Part shown: in pieces, positions 8,290-14,874 of the stretch | How the letters are laid out: every line of letters starts with the position of its first letter | Position numbering within the stretch: position 1 is the stretch's first letter | IMG/VR virus record: IMGVR_UViG_3300024229_000021 | Span: 1-29,997 of that record | Source: a virus | Direction: 5' to 3' (one strand) | Length of the DNA stretch: 29,997 bases | Program-made: the position numbers and the translations under genes | Notes under the pieces: model-generated | The model's input: the letters and a program-made list of their open reading frames with translations, nothing else | What the model was told of the DNA's origin: nothing | Databases searched by the model: none

Positions 8290-10051
8290 ATTAAAAACAC
8301 TTACAGTTAAAAACTTTATGAGTGTGGGTAATGCCACACAAGCAGTTAACTTTGACCGAAATGATTTAACACTAGTACTTGGTGTTAACATTGACCTTGG
8401 AGGCGATGATAGTGGTGCTAGGAATGGTACAGGTAAAACCACTATCATTAACGCCCTTTCATATGCACTGTATGGTCAAGCATTAACAAATATCAAACGT
8501 GATAACTTGATTAACAAAACTAATTCAAAAGGCATGCTAGTTAGTTTAGAGTTTGAGCATAACGGTGTAACACATAAAATAGAACGTGGACGTAAAAAGA
8601 ATGTAATGCGTTTTTATGTAGGCGATGAAGAGCAAGATATCACTGACATGGCACAAGGTGATAGTAGAGAAACACAAAAATATATTGAATCAATGCTTGG
8701 TATGAGTCATGAAATGTTTAAGCATTTAGTTGCATTAAACACTTATACTGATCCATTTTTAAACTTACGTGCCAACGATCAAAAAGATATTATTGAGCAG
8801 TTGCTTGGTATTACAATGCTAAGTGAAAAAGCAAACAATCTTAAAGAACGCCTTAAAGAAACTAAAGATAAGATTAAAGAAGAAGAAATAAGAATTGATG
8901 CTGAACGTGATGCCAATGAAAAAATGAAAGAACAAGTAGAAAGTCTCAAACGTAGACAAACAATGTGGGCTAATAAAAAGAAAGAAGACGTAGATAGCTT
9001 TACAATAGCAATTACAAACTTAGAAAAAATTGATATCGATAAAGAACTTGATAGTCACAAACAACTTGCTATACACAATCAAAACAAAAAAGATCATGAT
9101 GATCTTACTGATGCTGTCAATCGTGCTAATCGTGATATTGCTAAAGAGCAAGGTAATGTTGACAAACTAGAACAAGACATTGTGTTACTTAAAGAACATA
9201 AGTGTCATAGCTGTGGACAAGAAATACATGACGAAAAGCATGAGGAACAGTTAAAGGATAAACAAGATACTTTAGTTAGAGTGCAAGATGATATTACAAA
9301 GCACACAGAGACCTTACAACAGCTTACAGACGCATTAAATGAACTAGGTGACGTTGGCTTTGCTCCAGAAGTATTTTACACAAACGAGTCAGATGCTTTT
9401 GAACATAAGAATTCAATTACTACGCTAGAAGCACAGTTAAAATCAAAACAAGACGAAGCTGATCCTTATGTTGAGCAAATTAAAGAAATGGAAGAAAGTT
9501 CAACGCAAGAGCCTAGCTACGAAACAATTAACGAACTTACTAAATTACGAGAACATCAAGAGTTCTTACAAAAACTATTAACTAATAAAGATTCATTTAT
9601 TAGAAAACGAATAATTGATCAAAATCTAAGTTATCTTAACGCACGACTAAGTTATTATCTTGATAAGATCGGACTGCCACATACAGTCACCTTCCTTAAC
9701 GATCTATCAGTAGAGATTACAGAACTTGGTCGTGAGTTAGATTTTGACAATTTAAGTAGAGGCGAGCGTAACAGATTGATACTTTCGCTGTCATGGAGTT
9801 TCCGAGATGTTTATGAAAGTCTCTACGACCCTATTAACTTACTATTCATTGATGAATTGATTGATTCGGGCATGGACGCCAGTGGTGTAGAAAGTGCCCT
9901 TGCAATTCTTAAGAAAATGAGTCGTGAGCAAAACAAGTCAATTTGGTTAGTGTCACACAAAGATGAATTATCAGGACGTGTCAATAACATTATGACTGTT
10001 ACAAAAGAAAACGGCTTTACTACATACGGTACAGACGTAGAATCGGTATAA
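8282..10051 (+). CDS. 46: recombination ATPase gp46 (Rad50/SbcC type)
   Basis: This is the SMC-like ATPase subunit that works with gp47 in end resection. Motifs in order are Walker A GARNGTGKT (residues 45-53); two coiled-coil arms (about 185-300 and 315-440) around a zinc hook CHSC (308-311); the ABC signature LSRGE (491-495); Walker B LLFIDELID (about 520-528); and a switch His in VSHKDE near residue 560. The length of 589 residues is slightly above T4 gp46 (560). The ATG lies inside the end of the SGNH-like gene, so translation is probably coupled. No defects are visible. Confidence 0.95.
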   Translation: MFKLKTLTVKNFMSVGNATQAVNFDRNDLTLVLGVNIDLGGDDSGARNGTGKTTIINALSYALYGQALTNIKRDNLINKTNSKGMLVSLEFEHNGVTHKIERGRKKNVMRFYVGDEEQDITDMAQGDSRETQKYIESMLGMSHEMFKHLVALNTYTDPFLNLRANDQKDIIEQLLGITMLSEKANNLKERLKETKDKIKEEEIRIDAERDANEKMKEQVESLKRRQTMWANKKKEDVDSFTIAITNLEKIDIDKELDSHKQLAIHNQNKKDHDDLTDAVNRANRDIAKEQGNVDKLEQDIVLLKEHKCHSCGQEIHDEKHEEQLKDKQDTLVRVQDDITKHTETLQQLTDALNELGDVGFAPEVFYTNESDAFEHKNSITTLEAQLKSKQDEADPYVEQIKEMEESSTQEPSYETINELTKLREHQEFLQKLLTNKDSFIRKRIIDQNLSYLNARLSYYLDKIGLPHTVTFLNDLSVEITELGRELDFDNLSRGERNRLILSLSWSFRDVYESLYDPINLLFIDELIDSGMDASGVESALAILKKMSREQNKSIWLVSHKDELSGRVNNIMTVTKENGFTTYGTDVESV

Positions 10052-10118
10052 AATTTTCCAGGGGGTAGCATACCTGACTAAATGTATTATGCTACACAAT
10101 TCTAATAAAGGAACTATA

Positions 10119-10562
10119 TTGTCATACGAAAATCCATGGATGTATCAGGATGCTGTCTTTGAAACAGAAGACATTGGTGAGATGTACGGTTTCGTTTATA
10201 GAATTACAAATACCACTAATGGGCATGACTATGTTGGGAAGAAGTTTTTCTGGACAGTAAAGAAACGCCCACCACTCAAAGGCAAGAAAAATAAAAGAAG
10301 ATCAACTGTTGAAACGGACTGGAAGACCTACTGGGGATCTAGTGACCGTTTGACCCGCGATATAGAAAACTTAGGCAAAGAAAAATTCTCAAGGCAAATA
10401 ATCCACTTATGTAAGGCAAGAGGTGAAACAAATTACATGGAAGCCTATTATCAGTTTAAAGAAAATGTATTACTACGTGATGACAATTACAATGGTATTA
10501 TAAACATTAGACTTGGTATTGGCAGTGTAAAGAATATACTCGTAGAAGACTTAAACAAATAA
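10119..10562 (+). CDS. GIY-YIG-type endonuclease
   Basis: A GIY-YIG core is readable: GFVYRITNTTNGHDYVGKKF (the FVY and YVG triads), then YWGSSDRLTRDIENLGKEKF and a catalytic-Glu candidate in NYMEAYYQFKE, followed by YNGIINIR. Such proteins are nicking or cleaving endonucleases, and free-standing copies in T4-like phages often act as homing endonucleases or in host DNA degradation. Starting at the ATG at 10089 would give 157 residues but has no ribosome site. The in-frame TTG at 10119 has AAAGGA 6 bases upstream and gives a start followed by SYENPW, so I prefer TTG (147 residues). It follows gp46 and is immediately upstream of the structured non-coding region at 10.58-11.08 kb. Confidence 0.72.
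   Translation: MSYENPWMYQDAVFETEDIGEMYGFVYRITNTTNGHDYVGKKFFWTVKKRPPLKGKKNKRRSTVETDWKTYWGSSDRLTRDIENLGKEKFSRQIIHLCKARGETNYMEAYYQFKENVLLRDDNYNGIINIRLGIGSVKNILVEDLNK
10513..10540 (+). promoter_or_regulatory. possible sigma-70-like promoter ahead of the structured RNA
   Basis: TTGGTA (10513-10518) and TATACT (10535-10540) are separated by 16 bases and match four and five of the six consensus positions. They lie in the end of the GIY-YIG gene. Transcription would start near 10547, just before the structured region. Confidence 0.3.
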
Positions 10563-10581
10563 TCAGCCAATGATGCAGATG

Positions 10582-11081
10582 TGTTCTGTGTCCTAAGAGG
10601 TAATCACGTAACAGCGTGTGGAACTTACAAGAATAGACTTGTAAACGGGACGGCAAACAACAACTAAAGAATAAAAGCTAAATGATGTAGGCTCTGAGAA
10701 AAAGCAACCTACGTGCTTAGATAATTTCGCTAACTAGGGATTATCAAGCATCCGCCAGATGAATCTAGAGTAAGGGGTACCGGCTGACCGCCTCTGTGTA
10801 GTATATTACAATCTCTTTTAGTTAGTATGACGTCAGTACTCGGATAATGTACTACGGACATGATTTGCCTGCGGATAGGTGAATTATGACTGTATCTGGA
10901 TAATGCACGTAAGGGTTTATACTAGCATTGTTTATTATCGTTTATAGATTAAAAGAAAAACAACTTCGAGTGTTAACGAAGAAGTTAGATGTCGCAGACA
11001 TCTTTAATAAGCCCAAAGAACTATGGTTTAATTGTTTTATTAGCAGTAACTATGACTTGACTATCTGTTAGGTTATCACTG
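10582..11081 (+). ncRNA. candidate large structured RNA, family not recognised
   Basis: No reading frame of useful length exists here on either strand, yet many stems can be drawn. They are: GTCC/GGAC (10590-10593, 10648-10651) enclosing CACG/CGTG (10605-10608, 10615-10618) and TTACAAG/CTTGTAA (10625-10631, 10638-10644); ATGTAGG/CCTACGT (10685-10691, 10708-10714); an 11-bp stem with one bulge (10714-10725, 10740-10750); AGTAC/GTACT (10835-10839, 10849-10853); a 12-bp hairpin (10859-10870, 10877-10888); and AGATGTC/GACATCT (10987-10993, 10997-11003). The loop bases CTAACTA (10730-10736) could pair with TAGTTAG (10819-10825) as a pseudoknot. G-U pairs in the 12-bp hairpin favour the plus strand as the transcript. 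A terminator-like hairpin follows at 11093-11118. It could belong to a giant phage RNA class such as GOLLD, but I cannot match it by eye. Confidence 0.6.
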
Positions 11082-11092
11082 AACGTGAATCC

Positions 11093-11118
11093 AAAAAAAA
11101 GCACCCCTTGAGGTGCCT
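11093..11118 (-). terminator. Rho-independent terminator, possibly bidirectional
   Basis: Read on the minus strand, GCACCT (11116-11111) pairs with GGGTGC (11106-11101) around a CAAG loop and is followed by eight T (11100-11093). It ends the transcript of the small membrane protein. On the plus strand the same stem is followed by a pyrimidine-rich CTTCTTCTTATT and could also end the structured RNA. Confidence 0.85.
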
Positions 11119-11155
11119 TCTTCTTATTCTGTGGAAATGGTGTAAGGATATTCTC

Positions 11156-11386
11156 TTACTTCTTATTCCAAATTGTGTATAAAACCCACACTGCAATTAA
11201 ACCAACTAAGCCTTCAGCTCCTAAAGATTTAACTACTCCAGTTACGTTACCAATTACGTTAACTTCTGGAAAAAACGGTATGTTACCTACGCCAAGTAGT
11301 TCTAATACGATAAACATCGCCATTAGTGATACAGCTACGTCAGCTATAGATGAACTCCATTTCTGAATGTTTTTTAATACTTCCAT
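11156..11386 (-). CDS. small two-helix membrane protein
   Basis: The protein has 76 residues. One hydrophobic segment is at about 16-35 (ADVAVSLMAMFIVLELLGVG) and a second at about 55-72 (GAEGLVGLIAVWVLYTI), separated by a short turn with EVNVIGNVTG, ending in NKK. Two helices, small size and late expression would suit a holin-like or other inner-membrane role, but no lysis enzyme is next to it and I do not recognise the family with certainty. The ribosome site AGGAGG lies 6 bases before the ATG and is the strongest in the window. Upstream are a late-type promoter (11490-11496) and a host-type promoter (11597-11625), so it may be made throughout infection. A strong terminator lies 38 bases after the stop. 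Confidence 0.7.
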   Translation of the reverse strand: MEVLKNIQKWSSSIADVAVSLMAMFIVLELLGVGNIPFFPEVNVIGNVTGVVKSLGAEGLVGLIAVWVLYTIWNKK

Positions 11387-11489
11387 TTTACTTCCTCCTG
11401 GGATTTTGTCCCGGTTATTACAGCGTTGGTACTACATTATTGTAATACTACGCTATTATTACTACACATAAATTCTGCATAGTAACTAG

Positions 11490-11496
11490 TATTTAG
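11490..11496 (-). promoter_or_regulatory. late-type promoter for the small membrane protein
   Basis: The minus strand reads CTAAATACTAG, sharing the TAAATACT core with the other late-type elements. It gives a leader of about 95 bases that contains an inverted repeat TATTACA/TGTAATA (11416-11422, 11441-11447) before the AGGAGG ribosome site. Confidence 0.5.
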
Positions 11497-11596
11497 GTCC
11501 GTTTACTGCTATAATATACACTGTTATTAAAAAAATGTTAGTTTGTATAACTACAACCATTCATTAACTACGCATATTACTCTGAACCTAATTAGT

Positions 11597-11625
11597 ATAT
11601 TAACATAAATGCTAATATTTGTCAA
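11597..11625 (-). promoter_or_regulatory. host-type promoter upstream of the small membrane protein
   Basis: On the minus strand TTGACA (11625-11620) is followed after 17 bases by TAATAT (11602-11597), with a TG extended -10 immediately before it. It would drive leftward transcription into the membrane-protein gene. The 11387-11644 interval holds this and the late-type promoter and no gene. Confidence 0.5.
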
Positions 11626-11644
11626 GAGATCAAACACCAAAAGC

Positions 11645-11875
11645 CTAAAAGAAAGGCATTTTGGTTTTCTTTGTTGTCTCCATGTTATCTTTGATTATGT
11701 CGGAAATAATATCTCTTTCCTCCATTGATAAGTGCATTGCCTCAGTGTAACTCAGGCCCCCTCTCATGTACCAAGCCAATTTTAAACTTTCTTGTTTGAT
11801 TGATTTTGTTTCTTTTTCCATACCATCAACCAACTGTTCAATTTCTTCAGGGCTTGCGGTCAGGAGCCTTATACG
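11645..11875 (-). CDS. -1 frame extension of gp26: tail assembly chaperone-like domain
   Basis: This frame is open from inside the end of gp26 to 11645 and encodes 76 residues after the proposed slip: a start of RIRLLTASPEEIEQLVDG, then a helical part (SIKQESLKLAWYMRGGLSY, MSMEERD-type turn, IISDIIKDNMETTKK) ending KMPFF. Possible internal starts are a TTG at 11833 and an ATG at 11821, but neither has a ribosome site, and coding-like sequence continues upstream of both. This suggests synthesis by -1 frameshifting at 11875-11884, giving a 355-residue gp26 fusion. A short product plus a frameshifted long product is the pattern of tail assembly chaperones (lambda G/GT). The LAWYMRGGLSY...MEER pattern resembles such domains. 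Independent initiation cannot be excluded. Confidence 0.65.
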   Translation of the reverse strand, partial: RIRLLTASPEEIEQLVDGMEKETKSIKQESLKLAWYMRGGLSYTEAMHLSMEERDIISDIIKDNMETTKKTKMPFF

Positions 11876-12711
11876 AAAAAATTTGACATATCCAAGGTAA
11901 ATGGCTGTTCAAATCCTGTGTTACATTCTCTACATGTAATCTGTAATGGCTTCATTTCGCTTTGTCCACGAATACTTGTTAAATGATCCTGTATCTTTTT
12001 AAACAGCTTACGATCAATATTCTGCATAAACTCATTGATCTGTTGTCTATCTTCTACTACCTGGCCGCCAATGCTGATACTTTGTACACTTTCATTCATA
12101 GTGTTCATTGTCATCTTAGTTACTTCTGTTAGTGCCTCACTCATTGCTTTGAGTTTCTGCTCGTCTGTAACATTTTCTGCTTCACTAGTTAACTGAATAC
12201 GTTTTTGTTGCTCGAACTGTTTCTGTGCTGACTCGCTTATTTCGTGATAGTTAAGCGGCTTAAAAAATATCTCTAGATCATCAATGATAAGTTTTTTTGA
12301 AAAGTCTGGACTTCCATACTGATCAATAACATTTCGCAAGTCAAGTGCATAATCCTGTGCTTCATTACAATGTGGACAACTCACTGTCATTTCCATTTCA
12401 TGTCCATAACTAGCAATACGAATTGCTGTAAACAACATGTCAATGTCAACCTGTGGTATTACCCACGGGTCTTTGATATTTGGTACACAACTTTGAAATA
12501 GCTGTGCTACTGCTGATCCATTAAAAAGTGCATCAGGCGTTCTAGTAATGATTTCGTCCATAGCTGTCATAGGAAAGATAGGTATCTCGCCGTTGCTAGG
12601 AATATCAATACTGTCTTTTGGATAGTACTTACCCTCACTAGGCAGTTTAACATAAATGCTAGGCTGTCTAAAGTACTTTTGTAACGGGTTAGAACTTGTA
12701 TTTTGTACCAT
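11869..12711 (-). CDS. 26: baseplate hub assembly protein gp26-like
   Basis: This 280-residue protein belongs to the T4 gp26 baseplate hub assembly family. It begins SSNPLQKYFRQPSIYVKLPS and continues with GKYYPKD and IPIFPMTAMDEIITRTPDAL, a run I recognise from this family. It carries two Cys pairs, CPHC (112-115) and CREC (260-263), which together could bind one zinc ion, plus a helical middle part (157-215). I start it at the ATG at 12711. The frame is open to a GTG at 12744, but that would lie at the proposed transcript start. It sits 30 or so bases below a TATAAATA promoter and diverges from the tape-measure candidate. The last codons form a slippery run, so part of the product may be extended into the -1 frame. 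Confidence 0.8.
   Translation of the reverse strand: MVQNTSSNPLQKYFRQPSIYVKLPSEGKYYPKDSIDIPSNGEIPIFPMTAMDEIITRTPDALFNGSAVAQLFQSCVPNIKDPWVIPQVDIDMLFTAIRIASYGHEMEMTVSCPHCNEAQDYALDLRNVIDQYGSPDFSKKLIIDDLEIFFKPLNYHEISESAQKQFEQQKRIQLTSEAENVTDEQKLKAMSEALTEVTKMTMNTMNESVQSISIGGQVVEDRQQINEFMQNIDRKLFKKIQDHLTSIRGQSEMKPLQITCRECNTGFEQPFTLDMSNFFV
11875..11884 (-). promoter_or_regulatory. slippery site for programmed -1 frameshift
   Basis: On the minus strand the end of gp26 reads TCA AAT TTT TTC GTA TAA. It contains two overlapping X-XXY-YYZ heptamers, A-AAT-TTT (11884-11878) and T-TTT-TTC (11881-11875). Seven bases downstream GGCT (11868-11865) can pair with AGCC (11854-11851) as a possible stimulating hairpin. 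The zero-frame stop is only one codon beyond the site. Confidence 0.65.
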
Positions 12712-12722
12712 GGTTTTTTTCC

Positions 12723-12730
12723 GATAAATA
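12723..12730 (+). promoter_or_regulatory. late-type promoter for the tape-measure candidate
   Basis: GATAAATA reads rightward, 50 bases before the ATG at 12781. It lies between the gp26 start and the minus-strand TATAAATA at 12748-12755, so the two promoters face each other. Confidence 0.6.
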
Positions 12731-12747
12731 TTGTTACGTAACACTAA

Positions 12748-12755
12748 TATTTATA
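12748..12755 (-). promoter_or_regulatory. late promoter for gp26, perfect T4 consensus
   Basis: The minus strand reads TATAAATA exactly, followed by TTAG. It predicts a start near 12740 and a leader of about 30 bases before the gp26 ATG. Confidence 0.7.
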
Positions 12756-12780
12756 TACACATAAAACCAGGTTAAAATTA

Positions 12781-14784
12781 ATGGCAGATGAACAACAAGC
12801 ACTAGAAGAATTTACCAGAAAGATACAAGAAGCGGGCGGTGCCACGGATGGAATGATTAAAAATCTCAAAGACGCAGAAAACAGTCTTGGGAATTTTGCT
12901 AAAAAATCTGTAGCAGATGTAGCTAAAGGTGTGCAAAGCTTTGGTGGATCAGTTATTAACGGTAGTAAAAACTTTGATGCTTTACTGCCTGTAGTAGATG
13001 CTCTTGGATCAGCTATGGCTGGACTAGCAGGCGCAATTCCATTTGTCGGAGTTGGTGCCGCAAAGTTTGTTGAAGGTGCAACAGAAGCAAGTAAATTTTT
13101 AATCGGTGAGCTAGGTAAACAGGTAGGAACATTCCAAGAAGTCAGTAAGTCCGGTGTAATTGCCGCAGGCGGAATGACTGAATTTTCAAAACAAGCATTT
13201 GGTTCACGTTTAACTCTACAACAATTTAGTCGTGTGGTAACAGATAACAGCAAAGCATTAGCCGCAATGAGTGGTAGTGCATATGATGGAGTATCTGCAT
13301 TTAGTGAAGTAACTAGTGTGCTAACCGATGATCAGGGAATGTTTGCTAGACGACTAGGTATGTCAGCTGAAGAAATTAATGAAATGACAGCTGGATTCAT
13401 GAAACAACAAACTAGACTAGGTCGTACTCAAGGTAGAGGAACAGAACAGTTACTTGGAACAACCACAACATATATTAAAGAGTTAGATTTACTATCAAAA
13501 ATTACAGGTGAAAATAGACAAGAATTACAAAAACAACAAGAAGCAACACTGAGAGAAACTAGATTCTCTGCTATGGTTGCAGGCATGAAAGAAGAAGAAG
13601 GTAAAAAATTATTAGACTTTGTTAGTGTAATTGGTAGTTCAAGTCCAAGAATTGCCGCTGGTATGAAAGACTTACTAACTGCCGGAACTGCTACAACAGA
13701 AGAAGGTAGACAGTTAATGATGTTGAGTGGTGGTAGAGCACGAGACATTGCTAAACAACTACAGTCAGGAGCAATTGATCAAGTAACTGCAACTAAAATG
13801 TTGCAAGACGCAGTAGGACCAAACCTTGAACGATTTAGAGGTTTGTCAGCAATTTTAGGTGACTCAAACGAAATGACAGCAGGCTTTGCTGAAAACTTAG
13901 CGTTTGCAACAAGGGAACTTACTTCATATGCTGAACTAGTAGAACAATCCAATAAACAAATGGGCGGGTCAGACCCACTAATTGTTGATATGACGACAGC
14001 ACAGAAAAACATTGAAGACTTTGCAATGAGCCTAAACAAAGTCATTCTAGACATGATGCCTGCCACAGGCGAAATAGTAACTGTGTTAACAGACGGGTTG
14101 AAAAAAGTTACCAACATGGTAGACACTGGGTTTAAGATAGCAAAGGGTGAGATTACTGTAGCTGAAGCAGTGTTTCATGAGGTAAGTGGCAAAACAACTC
14201 CAGCAGAGTATCAAGAAAAAGCCAGACAAGAAATTACACAAAAAATTACTGAAGTAACACAACAAAGAAAAGATAACTTTTTAAAATTGGGCAAAGAATA
14301 CACTGCTGAAGACGAGGCTAAATCAAAACAGTACGCAATCAATAAGGTTAAATCTCAATATAGATTTCGTAATAGTAATATGATGGATGCTATTGATATA
14401 GTAAAAGACTCTTTTGCTCGAGGAGGAATTGCAAACTTTCCAAATACCGGTGCTCTAGCAATGTTGCATGGCACAGAAGCAGTAGTACCGTTACCAGACG
14501 GCAGATCAATACCAATCAGCATTAACACAGACGAAATGGCAAAAGCACTTAGTCCAACAGGAGTCGCAGGTGCTAATTCATCAACTCTACCAGGTGGCAT
14601 TACAGCAGATGCACTAACACCTGCAATGGCTACAGCAGTAAATGAAGTAAAGTCTGAAGCTAACACTTTAGCAAGTGCTGACAATGAGTTAATGCAAAAA
14701 CAAAATATCAAACTAGATGAACTAATTAGATTAATGGGCAAACAGGTATATGTGTCTGAGCAAACTCGCTCTCAATTAATGTAA
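12781..14784 (+). CDS. tail tape-measure protein candidate (gp29 position)
   Basis: This 667-residue protein is helix-rich with Lys/Glu/Gln/Ala composition. It has one hydrophobic stretch at about 68-95 (LLPVVDALGSAMAGLAGAIP onward), as tape-measure proteins often have. Near residues 545-580 it carries ARGGIANFPNTGALAMLHGT followed by EAVVPLPDGRSIPI, a motif typical of phage tape-measure C-terminal regions. Tape-measure proteins fix tail length and pass into the host with the DNA. T4 gp29 is 590 residues, a similar size. The neighbouring divergent gp26 and its frameshift extension would be its chaperones. It is expressed from the GATAAATA at 12723-12730. The assignment rests on composition, the C-terminal motif and context rather than clear homology to gp29. 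Confidence 0.65.
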   Translation: MADEQQALEEFTRKIQEAGGATDGMIKNLKDAENSLGNFAKKSVADVAKGVQSFGGSVINGSKNFDALLPVVDALGSAMAGLAGAIPFVGVGAAKFVEGATEASKFLIGELGKQVGTFQEVSKSGVIAAGGMTEFSKQAFGSRLTLQQFSRVVTDNSKALAAMSGSAYDGVSAFSEVTSVLTDDQGMFARRLGMSAEEINEMTAGFMKQQTRLGRTQGRGTEQLLGTTTTYIKELDLLSKITGENRQELQKQQEATLRETRFSAMVAGMKEEEGKKLLDFVSVIGSSSPRIAAGMKDLLTAGTATTEEGRQLMMLSGGRARDIAKQLQSGAIDQVTATKMLQDAVGPNLERFRGLSAILGDSNEMTAGFAENLAFATRELTSYAELVEQSNKQMGGSDPLIVDMTTAQKNIEDFAMSLNKVILDMMPATGEIVTVLTDGLKKVTNMVDTGFKIAKGEITVAEAVFHEVSGKTTPAEYQEKARQEITQKITEVTQQRKDNFLKLGKEYTAEDEAKSKQYAINKVKSQYRFRNSNMMDAIDIVKDSFARGGIANFPNTGALAMLHGTEAVVPLPDGRSIPISINTDEMAKALSPTGVAGANSSTLPGGITADALTPAMATAVNEVKSEANTLASADNELMQKQNIKLDELIRLMGKQVYVSEQTRSQLM

Positions 14785-14839
14785 TTTGGTTATATTTCCA
14801 TTGACATCCTAAACTTTATTTGCTAAAGTTTGTAATAGC

Positions 14840-14847
14840 GATAAATA
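14840..14847 (+). promoter_or_regulatory. late-type promoter for gp20
   Basis: GATAAATACT lies 28 bases before the gp20 ATG. Just upstream is an inverted repeat AAACTTT/AAAGTTT (14811-14817, 14825-14831) without a clear T-run, and a TTGACA (14801-14806) lacking a good -10 element. Confidence 0.65.
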
Positions 14848-14874
14848 CTATCCATAAGCAAAAAGGTTAACTAA

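Noticed and set aside
10640-10700. tmRNA (ssrA)
   Set aside because: GGCAAACAACAAC looks like a tmRNA resume region, but the frame stops after four codons, no ALAA-type tag follows, and there is no tRNA-Ala-like acceptor with TTCGA T-loop in the right place.
10590-10760. Group I intron resembling the T4 td core
   Set aside because: GTAAACGGG and GCTAAATGATGTAGG recall parts of the td intron and a GIY-YIG gene is adjacent. I found no convincing P7/S element such as ATAGTC, no split exons on either side, and the nuclease gene lies before rather than inside the RNA.
10563-11155. tRNA genes in the non-coding region
   Set aside because: No cloverleaf with T-arm GTTCRA and matching acceptor stem could be drawn.
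12744-13253. Minus-strand ORF of 169 codons opposite the tape-measure candidate
   Set aside because: It is a shadow of the plus-strand gene: Pro/Ala/Ser-rich, no ribosome site, and it runs through the divergent promoter region.
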